Positions 1 to 12,903 are shown, counted from the first letter of the stretch. The stretch: DNA of 64,000 bases from Stachybotrys elegans (GCA_020746835.1 JAGPNK010000007.1:372001-436000); one strand, 5' to 3'. Notes: generated by a model not told the origin, from the letters alone. Made by a program: numbers and translations.

Positions 1-1803
1 AGATTTAGGATTCTGTCTGCCTGCACTAACACTTGTCTTCACTGCTGGTGTGTAGTCTCACTGCGGCCAGATATCACGCACGCACAAGAAACATGGTCTG
101 TCTGACTGGCACGCCGCCCGCCCATGGAATTGTCTGTGGTCGAGACTGCGAAAGAATGGGTTTGGCGACGTGCTCAGTCAAAAGGTCGGGGTTTGGCAAT
201 GATGGGGCAGTGCGTCTTTGGGGGCTTTAACAAGGGGACGGACGGATATGAGATAAAAATGGCCAACGTGGGAGGCTAAAATATGGACGGGATACGAAGT
301 GCAAGTATAGACTAAAGTGCAAATTGTCGAGGCAGTGCCAAGGATACGAAGACAGTGGAGAGAGCCAAAGGCTGGAGTGGGGAGGAGTTTATGCGTCGCA
401 ATGCGGTGCGCGAGGATGGGCCAATAAGTGAATGGTAAGATGAGAGGATTGTTTCGATTTGTGCGATGTTTGTTTTGCTTCTGTGAGAACAGAACAGAAC
501 AGAACAAAACGAGTTACAGAATAATTAAGATGATGTTGGAGCAGGCAGGGTTTTGCTTTTGGCCACCGAAATATGCTTATTCTGACCTGAGCCTTGGCAT
601 TGGCGGGACTCTGGAAGTGGATCAGATGAAACGATGCCCCTTTGGGAGCGTCTTTGGATGCAGCGGCCAATGGGGTATTTTAGCCTCCCCTTTTTTTTAT
701 TTTTATTTATTCTATTTGCGTAGCTGTTCGCAGTAGCGCACGGCGGTTGCTGCTTGGGTCCAAACTGCGCCCGCATCCTGGGGCCAGCGCAAACGGGCTG
801 GATGGGCGCAGCCAATTCGTATGAGGCTGTCAGCTCTGGGACTTTGGAGGGTTTGAGTATGTGTATGTGCAGTGAGTGAATCTTTTGCCGGGGTGTTTCG
901 AGGGTGAATCCTCCAACCAATGGCTGTGCTCCACAACACCCCCGTGATCCGAATGCCAGGAAAAGATGAGACAAGGAAGGGGGAGAAGAAAGAAGGAAGC
1001 ACGAAAGAAGGAGAAACGCGAGGGGGGAGTTGGGTAGTGATGCCGACGGCATGGCCAACCAAGCCGGCACCGTGCGGGCACTGAAGACTGCTGCGGTCAT
1101 CATCATCATCATCATTATCATTATTATCATCTGGTACATTGTACATGTACATTGTACACTGCAGCTGTAGCTAGCTGTAGCTTGGCTTGGGACGCTTGGT
1201 GACGCAAGGCGGAGCTGCGCCTCGTTGCCGCCGTCGCACGCAGCACCAGCACGAATGAGCCAAGCCCGCCAATCATGGCTCCATGGGGCCAAACTGGCTC
1301 ACCCCGACTCTCATCACTGGGCCATTCTTGACCAGGAGGAACCTCCGAGTGCAGGCCAAGGAAATCGGAAATGGGGGTCAAGCACACCCGCCTCCTTGCC
1401 CACGTCAGTGAAACCACGTCAGGCAAAACCAATGCGCTTCCTACTCCTCACGGCATTTTCGGGTTTGTTTCTGGCCTCTTATTATCCTGCATCACCATTC
1501 ATTCACTTGCTTGGTTACCAGTACTCCTGGTGTGTCTCTAACGTCAGGTGGGTGCTGCTTCCCTCTTTCCCTCCTTCCCTGCCCCCCGCTTATCGTAGTG
1601 GCTTGTTTTAGCACCGTCCTCCTTCCTGGCCGCCCATCAAAATCTGTGGCCGACTCCAATCTGCACCAATCTGCGCCAGCCTACCCACAATGCTCCGTAC
1701 ATCCACCATACCACTTACCTCGCATCATTAGTATCGACCGCTTCAGCTCCCTTCCTCCTGCTGTCCTCCCTCTAGGGCCGGCCGATTGGATGCTGAGAGC
1801 CTC
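1..1803. other. Non-coding upstream region of the flippase gene
   Basis: No gene is supported here. Open frames on both strands are short, of low complexity and without recognisable domains. The stretch holds a (TCA/TTA) microsatellite and two small tandem duplications at 1097-1182, listed separately. Towards 1560-1780 the + strand becomes rich in C and T, as is common just upstream of fungal start codons. It most likely contains the promoter and 5' leader of the + strand flippase gene. The far left may belong to a gene outside the window. Confidence 0.6.
1097..1182. repeat. TCA microsatellite followed by two tandem duplications
   Basis: Positions 1097-1130 are a run of TCA/TTA triplets. Next come two exact copies of GTACATTGTACA (1134-1145 and 1147-1158) separated by one base; their junction forms the perfect palindrome TGTACATGTACA (1140-1151). 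Immediately after are two exact tandem copies of AGCTGTAGCT (1163-1172 and 1173-1182). All lie about 620 bp upstream of the flippase ATG. Dyad-symmetric direct repeats of this kind can be protein-binding sites, but no known factor is claimed. Confidence 0.8.
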
Positions 1804-4800
1804 ATGGCATCCCGTCGCTCTGACCAACCGCACGGGAGACCACCGTACAGCGGCTACCACGACCGCCACCGCGACTACGACGACGACGACGACGACGAAG
1901 ACGGCCACTATCCCCCCCATCATGACCATCGCCACCCCGGATCTCAACCTCCCAGTCCATCCAGCCCAACAACCTACGAGCCATCTATAGATAACTCGGC
2001 ACAGAACCAGCCCCAGCCCCAGGAGTGGCCGTTGTCCTCGGCGACTCCTCTCCATTCGCCCGCTCTCCCCACGACGAGGCCTTCGCACGCGCATTCCGAA
2101 TCCCGCACTCGTTCGTACCACGCTCATCCGCTGCACCCTGGCCACTCTCGCGCCCAGAGCCGCCACGCCCAGGGCCAGCAACCTTACCCGACCGGCGAGC
2201 AGAACCCTTTCCTGGCTCGCGACGAAGACTACAACCCGCCCAGAGACTACACCTCTCCCCGCACCGGCAGCAGCATGACAGAGATGAAGCAGCCGCCCCA
2301 AGAGGACATCCCCATGCCTCTTGACAATAAGAAGCCCAAGAAGCAAAAGGGCCGCATCGCAAAGGTGTCTTGGAAAGACAGGTTCAGAGAGAGGATCCAA
2401 ACTTGGTTCCGCATCCTCATTCTTGAGACAATCCTACGTCAGACACCTCTCCCGCCCACCGTCGATGGTCGCCATGTCCCTCTCAATCCCACCGGCGTCG
2501 GGCCTGACGGCTTGGTCGACGAGCGCTCCGGCAAGCCCTACATCAGCAACTTCATCCGCTCCAGTCGCTACACCCCATGGAACTTCATCCCTGGTCAGCT
2601 CATCTTCCAGTTCAGCAAGCTTGGTAACTTCTACTTCCTTGTAATCGGTACCATACAAATGATCCCCGGCCTTAGTACCGTCGGATCCTGGACTACCATT
2701 GGTCCCCTCGGTGTCTTTGTGGCTTTTAGTATAGCCAAGGAAGGATATGATGACTACCGACGCTATCTACTTGATAAGGTTGAGAACACAAGCACCGCAT
2801 GGGTCCTGGCCCATGGCATCAGAGAAGGGCATAGCAATCCCTCCGAAAAGGCCATACGGCGCAAGCAGAAGAAGGAGATGAAGAAGCAGCGCAAGAGCGC
2901 CAAGGGCAAGCGCAGGGGCGAGGACGGAATCATGCGTGACATTGTGACCGGCCAAGCCGCTGGCTTGGGCGAGGATTCGGATTGGATGCCCGTTCAGTGG
3001 CAGCACGTCCAGGTCGGCGATGTGCTCAGGCTTGGCCGCGATGATAACGTCCCCGCGGATATTGTTCTGCTCAACGCCTCCGGCCCCAACGGCATCGCTT
3101 ACATCGAGACCATCGCCCTGGACGGAGAGACCAACCTCAAGAGCAAGCAGGCCTGTACTCTTCTGGCCAAGCGCTGCAACTCCATGGAAGGTCTCCGAGC
3201 CTGCCAGGGTGTCGTCATCTCGGAGGATCCCAACTTGGATCTCTACAGCTTTGATGGCAGAGTCAAGGTCGACGGCGAGACTCTGCCTCTGACGCTCAAC
3301 AACGTCATCTACCGCGGCTCCACGGTCCGAAATACCAACGAAGTCATTGGCCTTGTTATCAACACGGGCGAGGAGTGCAAGATCCGGATGAACGCAAACA
3401 AGAACGTGCGTGCCAAGAAGCCCGCTATCCAGTCCAACATCAACAGAATGGTTATGTACCAAATAATCATCGCGTGCTGCATTGGCGGCGGCTTGACCGG
3501 CGGCTACTATCTCTGGTTGGCTCGTACCGGCAACAACGCCTTCTACATTATCCAGCCCGGAGCGTACGATGCGCGTGTGTCCTTTACCGAGATCTTCTTC
3601 GGCTTCCTCATCATGTTCAACACTTTGATCCCCCTCTCTCTGTACATCAGCATGGAAATCATCAAGATTGGCCAGGTCCTCCTCCTCATGGACGCCGACA
3701 TGTACGATCCCGTCTCCGACACCCCCATGGTGGCCAACACCATGACCATCCTCGAGAACCTGGGACAGGTCAGCTGGGTCTTTACCGACAAGACGGGCAC
3801 TCTGACTGAGAACCTGATGCGTTTCCGCAAGCTGAGCGTCGCCGGTGTGGCTTGCTTGCACGATATGGATGTCGATCGGGACGAGGCCACCAAGCTGGAA
3901 AAGATACAGAGCAACCAGGCTGCTAAAGGTATGAGACCAAACCCTGGCTTGGTCAGAAGCCCGACGGGAGGATCCATTGCCCGCTGGCGGTCGTCCGTCC
4001 AGCGCAAGGAGGACTTGCCCGAGATGAAGACGGAGGATTTGCTGCGCTACATTCAGCGAAATCCAAACTCGCCCTTCTCTCGCAGGGCCAAGCAGTTCAT
4101 CCTCTGCATCGCTTTGTGCCATACTGCCCTGCCTGAAACCAAGGATAATGGCGAAATAACCTTCCAGGCTGCCTCCCCCGATGAGCTCGCCTTGGTCGAT
4201 GCCGCCCGAGATATGGGTTACCTGGTCATCGATCGTCCCGCCCAAGCCATTGTCCTCCAGACCAGCAACCCCGACGGTTCCACCCACAATGAGTCGTACC
4301 AGGTTCTTGACGTGATTGAGTTCAGCAGCAAGCGGAAGCGAATGTCCATCATCATCAGGATGCCTGATGGCCGCATATGCGTCTTCTGCAAGGGTGCCGA
4401 CAACGTCATCATGGAGCGTCTCCGTCTGAAGCAGGTCGCCGCGCAAAAGTTTAGAGATGTCAACCGCCGGACCAGCATACGCAAGACGGTGGCGCAGGAC
4501 GGCTACCGAAACAGCATGACGCTCAGCAGGTCAGACTCGGACCAACTGCGCCTCAGCTTTGGAAACAGAAACTCGTATTCGGACGTGCTCAACATCCTCA
4601 CCCGGGGCCCCACCGAGGACTCGGACTACAATTCACCAAACCAAGGTTCCTCGAGTCGCGGGGACCGCATGCAGTCGTACGAATCGCCAGATGTCCGTGT
4701 CAATGAAGCCGTCGCCGATAATGACGCCGCCATCTTTGAGCATTGCTTCCAGCACATTGAACGCTTTGCTGCCGAGGGCCTACGAACTTTGCTCTACTCG

Positions 4801-6517
4801 TACCGCTACGTCGATGACGAAGAGTACACGCAGTGGAAGAAGATCTACCGCGAGGCTGAAACGAGTCTGGTTGATCGGCAGATGCGTATCGAAGAGGCCA
4901 GCGAGCAGATTGAGCAAGGTTTCGAGCTCGCCGGAGCCACAGCTATTGAAGATAAACTCCAGGACGGGGTCCCCGAGACCATTGACAAGCTCCGCCGCGC
5001 CAACATCAAGGTCTGGATGCTGACTGGAGACAAGCGCGAGACGGCTATCAACATCGGACACTCTGCGCGCGTTTGCAAGCCCTACTCGGAGGTCTTTGTG
5101 CTCGACGTCGACGAGGGCAACCTGCAACACACCCTGAACGATATATTCCACAAGGTCCAGCATAACAACCTGCCTCACACCGTGGTCGTGATTGATGGCA
5201 AGACGCTCCAAGCTGTCGATGACGACGAGCGCCTGGCCGCTGTGTTCTACGACTTGACGATCCTCATCGATTCCGTAATCTGCTGCCGCGCCTCCCCATC
5301 CCAGAAATCTCATCTCGTCCGATCGGTCCGGCGCTACGTTCCAGGGAGCATGACGCTGGCCATTGGCGATGGAGCCAACGACATTGGCATGATTCAGGAG
5401 TCGCACGTCGGCATTGGCATATCTGGCCGCGAGGGTCTCCAAGCATCCCGTATCTCCGACTATTCGATCGCGCAGTTCCGCTTCCTCCAGAAGCTCCTGT
5501 TTGTTCACGGCCGCTGGAACTACATCCGAACGTGCAAGTACGTCCTGGCGACTTTCTGGAAGGAAATGGTCTTCTTCCTGGTTCAGGCCCACTTCCAAGC
5601 CTACAACGGCTACACGGGCACGTCCATGTACGAAGAATGGAGTCTGACTGTCTTCAACGTCTTCTTCACCTCGCTGCCTGTCATCATTCTCGGTATTTTC
5701 GAGAAGGATCTTCAGGCGGAAACTCTGTTGGCAGCCCCCGAGCTGTACAGATACGGGCAAGAGGGTCGTGGTTTCAGCTACTACCATTACCTTTGGTGGA
5801 TGATGATGGGTACTGGCTGCAGCTTCGCTACCTTCTACATCATGTGGGGAGCATATGATATGGCCTTGTTTGACAACGACACGTCCATGTTTGCGATTGG
5901 TGTCATTTGCTTTTCCGCCAGTGTGATATACATCAACATCAAACTTTTGTAAGTCCACGTCATCCCCGCAGATATTGGTTGGCCTACTAACTTGTGCTCG
6001 CAGGATTCTGGAAATGCACAGCAAGACCATCATCACTGCCTTGGGCTTGATCATATCCGTGGGAGGCTGGTTCCTATGGAACATGATATTGTCGGCTGCC
6101 TACCGCGAACAAGCCGGTGCCTACGTGGTACGCCACGGATTCATCGACAATTTTGGCAGACAATTGCTCTGGTGGGCCACACTGCTGCTTGCCCTGACGG
6201 TACTGATCGTGGCGGAGCTTGTTGTACAGGCTATCCGCCGCGTGTACTTCCCCAGCGACGAGGATTTGATGCAGCGAGTCGAGAAGGATTCCATCGCCCA
6301 GAAGAAGCTCCAGGACAAGGCTTTGGCTGCGGAGCGCGGCGAGACTGATGGCATCGAGCTCCGGGAGCTGATTGCCGAAAGCGAAGCGACCAAGCGCCAG
6401 AGAAAGACGGAGAAAAAGGCCAACCGCGGCTTCATGGGCAAAAGACCCAACCAGGAGCAACGACGCCAAAGCTATGCCTCCTTCCAGCCGCAGGAGCAGA
6501 TTCGCGAGGATCCCTGA
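1804..6517 (+). CDS. dnf3: P4-type ATPase, Dnf3-like phospholipid flippase
   Basis: Predicted protein of 1552 residues from two exons (1804-5948, 6004-6517); the 55-bp intron has GTAAGT, a CTAAC branch site and CAG. P4-ATPases move phospholipids from the outer to the inner leaflet of Golgi, endosome or plasma membranes. Visible are the actuator motif LDGETNLK (about residue 440), the phosphorylation motif DKTGTLT (about 662), LTGDKRETA (about 1074) and GDGANDIGM (about 1188). Hydrophobic segments lie before and after the catalytic core and continue into exon 2. The stretch around SIAKEGYDDYRRYLLDK, just after the first membrane pair, resembles Dnf3 more than Drs2 or Dnf1/2. The first 170 or so residues are polar and disordered, with an Asp run; the tail is basic. 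The in-frame codon at 1786 is TTG, so the ATG at 1804 was chosen. Confidence 0.93.
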
Positions 6518-6901
6518 GACAAGCATATCATCAAGTAAACAGCCATCACGATCAGGGTTTCTATTATCGATATGGCCACAGCCACGGGCGGATTCTCTCC
6601 TGCTGGTGTCTTATAAACTTTTTTTGTATATTTTAACCCGTCAACTCTCAGGATACTGGGAAGGCGAAGTGTTGTTACGGTTATGGAGTGGACGCGTTTT
6701 CTTATTGGATACCTTCGGGCGGGTTCTTGCACGGCGTTTGACGAAGCCAGGATTCGAATAGATGATACACAACAGAGCGATTATTATGAGTAGTTTTAGT
6801 TTCAGTATAGCATTGTTTCTATGTAGTATTTACCACTGTCGAACAGAGCTGTTCAAGCATCACAACACGCCTTGTCCCCTGACTGTCCCTCTTATTCCGT
6901 C
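6518..6901. other. Intergenic, 3' ends of flippase and pectate lyase genes
   Basis: These 384 bases separate two convergent genes. No coding potential is visible. The sequence becomes AT-richer with T-rich patches, consistent with the two 3' untranslated regions and polyadenylation sites. No specific terminator was identified. Confidence 0.6.
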
Positions 6902-8148
6902 CTAGAAGCTTAGCCTCTGACCGGCCTCGGACGGCACGCGTGACGGAACATTTCCTGAGCCCAAGAGGCTGTAGGAGTAGGGGAAACTGCCAGCGCTAAG
7001 ACGGCCGACTGGCGCCGTGTTGGCACTCTGGCCTTCGAGGACAACGTCAATGGCAACGGCATAGCCAGTGATGGAGCTGGACTCGGAGAAGATGGCCTTT
7101 TTGCCGACGTTGCGGAAGACGGATGACTGGATGAGGACCTGGGCGTTCATGCGGGTGTTGAGGCCCGTGTCCATGGTGTCGTAGTACTGGCTAGAGGGTG
7201 TAAGTGATGTACATGCATGTTTTCAAGTTGAAAGGAGGGGGTCGGCTTACTTGTAGACATGGGCGGTGCCGAAACGTAAGAGGGGGCCGCGGCTCCGGAC
7301 GTTGTAGAAGTGGTTGTTTGCATATGTGACGCGGAGAGTGCCCGTGTCTTCGCTGGCGTTGCTATCCGAGTGCCCGACGAGGGAGCCCTTGGACTATTCG
7401 GCGCATACATGTCAGTGTGTCTTGTATACATGACATGTGTATCAAGGGGAGAACGAACGTGGTCATGGAAGTAGGTGTAGGAGATGGTGACAAAGTCGGC
7501 CGCGTGGGACAGGTCAGCCAGGCCGTCGTAAAAGTCCTTGTCGACGCTGCGGTCGCCGGCCAAGTCGCAGTGGTCGACCCACACGTTTGTGGACTTCTGG
7601 ATGGTGATGGCGTCGCCGTAGTCGGCTTCGACTTTGGAGATTTTCATGTTTCGGACGATGACGTTGCGCTGGCCGTTGATGGTGAGGCCGATGCCTGTGA
7701 GTGCTGTTTTCCCCCTCCCGCAAACATATTTAGTTTTGAAATGTATTGGGAGATGTAAAGGGGGGCGGGGGGGCGTACAGCTTCCTGCTTTGCCGATGAT
7801 GGTCTTGTCCGAGGTGACTTGGACCTTTGCGGCGCCCGAGATGGCGCCCTGCACGAGGATGATGGCTCGGCCGGAGGCGCCGGCCGCGGAGGCGAGTTGC
7901 GAGAGGGACGTCACGGTGATGGTTGCACCGCCTGCGCCTCCGGTTGTTCTATAAAGCAAAAAGGCATGCGGTCAGTGGTCATCCTTTCTGCTGTGAGGGA
8001 TGGTGGGAAAGGGGGACGCGCACCCGCCATTCTGTGTGCAGTAGCCAATGTTGCATGGATCCGTCACGGCGGCGCGCTTGGTCAGGCCCGCGGGCAGCGC
8101 CGCCGAGAGGCCTGCGAGCAGCGAGGCGCAGAGCAGGGAGAGCTTCAT
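6902..8148 (-). CDS. Secreted pectate lyase, polysaccharide lyase family 1
   Basis: Predicted 323-residue protein from five exons on the minus strand: 8148-8024, 7948-7779, 7703-7459, 7393-7251, 7190-6902. The four introns of 60-75 bp all have GT-AG ends, and the exons join in frame through conserved family sequence. Pectate lyases cleave de-esterified polygalacturonate by beta-elimination, outside the cell. Residues 1-19 are a typical signal peptide (MKLSLLCASLLAGLSA core), followed by a Lys-Arg that may be a Kex2 propeptide site. Family-1 hallmarks are the WVDH motif near residue 140, an aspartate-rich calcium-binding stretch after it, FHDH and LVGHSD near 175-190, and the RxPxxR motif RGPLLR near 215, which carries the catalytic Arg of the family. 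Its neighbours are housekeeping genes, so the locus gives no further functional hint. Pectin lyase is less likely because the calcium-site aspartates are present. Confidence 0.93.
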
Positions 8149-8708
8149 GTTTGTTTCACTATATACCAAGGCAAGAGAAGCACGGCGAGGAAGGGTTATC
8201 GTTTTCGAGGAAGACACTACACGCCGTTATATCATATCCTCACATGCTAGAACCTACATATAAACGCCGTCTCCTCCAAACCATCTAGCTGAGCATGCAA
8301 GTATAGGAACCCATGGGGGTTGTTTCATCTCTGCCAATGCTACCCCAGAATCCGAGGCCACAGCAGTTGAGTGGTGGGCTTGTCGACGATTGTTGGAGGA
8401 AAATTGCCTGCCCGCTTCTTTGGGTAACACTCTACGGTACCCCAGTTCCGAACGACATTACGGGAGGGAAGTTCCTCCAATAAAATGAATTCGGGGGCGC
8501 TTCGAGTTGAGCAGCTTGATAGCTCTTGGTAGAACAATAAGGAATGCTTAGCACACAAAATCCGGCAAGCAAGTCGCAGTTGATATCAAGTCGAATATCC
8601 TCGAATGAAGAATGCAGCAATTTCAGCGAATCGTGTCGTCCTGATATACGTTAAAGCATGCTATTCCCTGTGTCTCAGTCTTCATCGCAACTACCTACAC
8701 GCAGCAGC
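8149..8708. other. Promoter region of the pectate lyase gene and CAND1 3' end
   Basis: These 560 bases lie between two minus-strand genes. The part nearest the lyase has AT-rich TATA-like words read on the minus strand (rc of 8225-8237 and of 8255-8264), about 75-115 bp before the ATG. Two CTGGGG words on the minus strand (rc of 8343-8348 and of about 8440-8445) fit the carbon-repressor consensus SYGGRG. This fits the known glucose repression of many fungal pectinases but is only a short-motif match. The distal part is probably the CAND1 3' untranslated region. Confidence 0.4.
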
Positions 8709-11700
8709 CTAGACCATCTTGGTCTGCAGTTCCTTGCTCTCTTCGCGTAGTCCCTTGAGTTCCGTAGCATATTCCTTGTTCACCCACTCCCAGTAGCTCA
8801 TCCACGGGCTTGAGGCTCCCGCATTGCTGGTTGCCGCTCCTGCATTGCCCGTCAGGGTCTTCATCCTGTCGCCCAGGAGAAGCGTGACTCGCAGGATGCT
8901 CCTGTTAGCTTCCTGCTGCTTCTCGAGGTCCTGCTTGACTGCATTGTCCTTGAGTTTGATGGAGAGAACCCCGCGGTATGCCTCGGCAATGGCATCGAGG
9001 CGTCTTGTCGTTTCCTCGGGATCAATCACAGCCAGCTTCGTCACCATCAGGTTACAGAGCTGTCGGATATCGTTGTCATCCTTAAGTCCAGCGATAATCC
9101 GGTCGTAGAGATCAATGTTGCTGATGCGGGTAAAGGCAACCTCCATAAGAGCATACAGCGTCTCGTATGCACTCTGTTATCGTATTAGCAACCAAGCATG
9201 CTGTCCGGGGAAAGCCACATACCTTGCGCACTTCAAGTCCATCATCGACGGTGTGCTTGAAGGGACCCAACATGACTTCTCTCACCAGCTCCTTCTTCAG
9301 GACCGACTCGTCCAGCACAAACGGCATAAGCTGTCCGAGGTGAGGCAGGATGAGGTCAGGCTTGCTGCGGGCGGCCGAGTTCAGTGTGGTCATGGCAAGT
9401 CGGCGAATTTCCATGTCGTTATCTTGGAGCATCACCAGTAGCATGTCAATCAGCACACTCTTTAGAATGGTATCCAATGCATCGTCGCTCTCGGGAAGGG
9501 TGTATCGAACAGCCTGGACTGCCATGCCACGAATACCCAGAGAGTTGTCTCTCAAAAGTTCCTATTCGAGTCAGTTAATCGTCCTTTTGGCATCATGCTG
9601 CACATACCTGGAGCTTGGGCATAAACTTGGTCGGGTTGATAGCGACCAGACGCCCAACGCACTCAGCGCAGATGACTTTGTTTTCGGCATTGGTGGAGCT
9701 CCGGACGAGGTTGTCCCAGATGTCGACGTCGTGCCTTCGAAGTTCGGGGGACTGTACGTTGGCAGAATGCAGAATTTCCTTGATCGACTGGATGAGCAGG
9801 TATTGCGTGTTGCCTCCCTTGGGAATCGTTTGCAGAATCATGGGTAGGTACACAGAGAGGTTGCCAGAACCCGCTCTGCCAAGAGCAATAGCCGCAGCCA
9901 GAGAAACCTTGTCAGGCTCGCCGTGGAATTGCTTCAAGAAAAGCTCGGGCGTAATTGGAGAGGCCGCGCCAAGTCTCATGCCAGCCTCTCCGAGGACAGC
10001 AAGAGCCAGGCTCACCCGTGCCTCGTCTCCAGATCTGCTGCTCGTCTCGAGCTCATTGATGAAGGATTTCACCTCGACACCAGCTGAGCTTTCTCCCGTG
10101 ACTAGAAGGGTGCCAATGACCTTGCCCACAACCACCGCGTCTCCCGCGACACTAACGTCCTTGAGCAAGCCCCTCATCAAGGGCTCGCCAGCTTGACTTT
10201 CGCCAATCTTGCTCACCAGCTCCAGGAGTGGATCGAGGACAATGCTTGCGAGATGAGATTTCAGGTGGGTGCAGAGCGCGGTGATCAAGTCTTCTGTGAC
10301 AACAAGCTGAGGGCGGTCTTGCACAATGTGGGCGAGGATGAGCAACGTGGGGCCCAGGAGGTATGTGTCGCTGTTGCTCACGGCGGGCAGCAGAGCAGAG
10401 ACAATCCCCTGGATAGTCGAGTCATCAAGCTTGCCCTCGGTGGCTTTGGATAGTACCAGATGCTTGAGGGCGACAACGCTTGATCCTCTCAGCGATCGGT
10501 TGGACTTGCGCATATGGGAAGCGAGCTCTTGTGCAACACCTTCAACCCAGGGCTTGTCGAGCTGGCTGGGCGAAATGGCGTATGCAGCGACATTGTCGAT
10601 AGCACGGACTGCTGCAAGGCGAGTCGTCTCATTCTTCATTCTCTCCTGGAGAACGTCAAGGGCTGCTCTGCGCTGTTCAGCTGACAACAGATTGGCACCG
10701 TCCACTGCTGATGTTCGAGAGACGAGCACACCGAGCGCATGGATAGCACGCTGGCGCACCTCGGCGTCAACCTCATTGGCTGAGCCTCGATCCATAATCG
10801 TGACGTACAGCTTCTCCAGCTCTCCCTTGTACCTGGTGCCAGCATCCCGCGAGCGAGGGGGAGTGATGGCCTTGATGAGCTCCTCGACAGTGCGAATAGC
10901 CTCACTAGAAATCTTGTAGAATCTGTCGTTGACTGCAGTCATGACGCCGTCCACAATCTTGGTAAGGTATGGCTGAAGGATGGATGATGAATGTGTCCTG
11001 GAGATGTCGCTTAGCAGCTTCAAAGCGGCCACTCTCAAAGTGCTGATGGTAGCCGAGGCAGAAGCTCCTGTCGATCCCAAGGATGAGGTCACACCTCCTG
11101 AGCCAGAGGCTCGGATGGCATCAATGATGGGGCCAATGATTTCGGGGAAGAAATCAGCCAAGCCGCCCCGCTGAACCGAGACGATTTCATCAAGCAGGTT
11201 GACGATGGCCTGCTTAGTAGAGATTGCCCTCCCCTTCAGTTGCTTCGTGGCAGTCTTGATGATGGTGGGAGTGAGTTTGGCCAGGTCGGCCTGGGGACCA
11301 GAGGTAGGAATCTTGGCCAGAACAGGCGATGTGATGCCGATGCTCCCGCCAACGCTGCTGCTCTTTCTTCTCCTCTTTCGACTAACCGGTGCCTGGCTAA
11401 GGGCTTCTAGATCTAGGTCGTCTGTCGAAGCATGAAGCGTCTCAAAACCTTCGCCAGTCTTTCGAACGAGAAGAGAAAGGGCAGAGATGACCTCCAGGCG
11501 TACATTCTCCTCCCTTTCGTCGATGCGTCGAACAAGTGGAGGAGCGCACTGGCTATACAAGACACCATTATCGAGGAGATCGCCATTTCCTCGAGTGGAG
11601 ATGAGGGTGTAGATGGTCTTGGCGGCACAACGTCGCACTTTCCAGCTGGCATCTTCGTCATCGTCATCGAAGCCACCGTCGTCCTCGAACTCGTCATCTT

Positions 11701-12903
11701 CTTCGTCCTCGTCTTCGTCCATATCCATGTCCTCGTCATCGTCCATGGCACGGTTGGGGTCGTACTTGAGGTATCGAATGCAGACAGTAATGCTCTGTTC
11801 AGTGAAGTCGAGCATCTCTTGGGGGCATGATGCCAAGAAGGCTTCGAGGGCAACCAAGGCGGCCTCGCGGACCTCATTGAAATCCTGGCCCAGATCATCG
11901 CCGTCGCTAAGCTTAATCATGTGCTCCTCAAGCTCTTCCACGCTCAGAGCCTGTAGCACAAAGGGTACCACCTCGGGGAGATGACGTCCGAATCTGACAG
12001 GGATAGACCTAGCCATGCTTCCGATAATGGAAATATAGAGTCGGCGGGAGACTGCATTCAAGTCAGGTTGGGAGAGGTTCGAGACCAGCCGCTGCATGAC
12101 GACTTCGAGAGTGTCATCGGTAAAGTAAACGGCCAACATGGCAACAGCCAAAACAGCACGCTTCTTGACAACGGAGGATCCCTTCTCGCTCTCCAGGATG
12201 TGTAGCACCACCTCCTCCATGGCCTCAACCTCGATGTTTGACAGCATGGGCCCAAAGCACCTCACGACCTCAATCAGGACGTCGAGAGCTTCGGGGTGTA
12301 GGTCGGTCTCGTTCTGCAATAGACCGGGTGGCACAGCAGGAAGCGTCACATCCACGGTCTGCGGTACGCGTGTCTTGGGGCCTGGACCAATTAGACGGGG
12401 AATGAGGACACGGCTAATGGCCTTGTAAGCCTCCCCGACATCTTGTGTAGGGGCGATTCCGGAAGCAGGCCTAGGGAGCGCAACGATGACGGACCGCATG
12501 GCCAGGGAAGGAACCGCGTTGTCGACTGAGTTCTTGAGCTTCAGCGTCGAGAGCTTCTCGATCATCGGCGCGATGATGGCGTTTGGAACTTTTCCCACAA
12601 GAGGGCCAAGGCTACAAATAGTCAGCGGTGGTCGTGGGAGAGCCCCCGTGGGCAAGGGAAGAAGACTGACCACTTGATGGCAAGATTCTGGACTTCGCCA
12701 TTGTGGTCGTCGAGCGTCTTGATGATACTATCAACAGTACGGGCGGCTATGTTATAGTCGTGTCTGAGAAAATCGCGGTCGACGGATTCGAGGAGCTGGA
12801 GCAGGTCGTTCAATGACATGAAGCGGAAGTCCGGATCAGCATCGCCCAGCTTCTGCACCAGCCCCAAGATGGAATGGGGATTGGTAGGCACGGGGGCAGC
12901 CAT
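8709..12903 (-). CDS. CAND1/TIP120-like cullin-associated Nedd8-dissociated protein
   Basis: Predicted 1346-residue HEAT-repeat protein from four exons: 12903-12671, 12611-9608, 9561-9223, 9173-8709. The introns of 46-59 bp have consensus ends; the first joins AIK to CLGPLVGKV, a conserved CAND1 stretch. CAND1 binds unneddylated cullin-Rbx1 and exchanges substrate-receptor modules on SCF ubiquitin ligases. The whole chain is alpha-helical repeats. A very acidic loop (about residues 365-400, runs of Asp, Glu and Met) interrupts the first half, as in other CAND1 proteins. The C-terminal 300 residues match the TIP120 domain, including a segment around VDDGLEVRKSAYETLYALME that is split by an intron. 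The ATG at 12903 gives an N-terminus with NPHSILGLVQKL, as expected. An F-box-like gene lies upstream; adapter and exchange factor are functionally related, but the adjacency may be chance. Confidence 0.93.

Noticed and set aside
525..1292. 255-codon minus-strand frame left of the flippase
   Set aside because: It contains a Met-rich run from the TCA microsatellite and mixed low-complexity sequence, with no domain or supporting splice structure.
2767..4446. 559-codon open frame on the minus strand inside the flippase gene
   Set aside because: It is the antisense shadow of a GC-biased coding exon. The sense strand carries all P4-ATPase motifs, while the antisense product has no domain.
4780..6084. 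434-codon minus-strand frame over the flippase C-terminal half
   Set aside because: Same reason: it is antisense to conserved coding sequence and even crosses the flippase intron.
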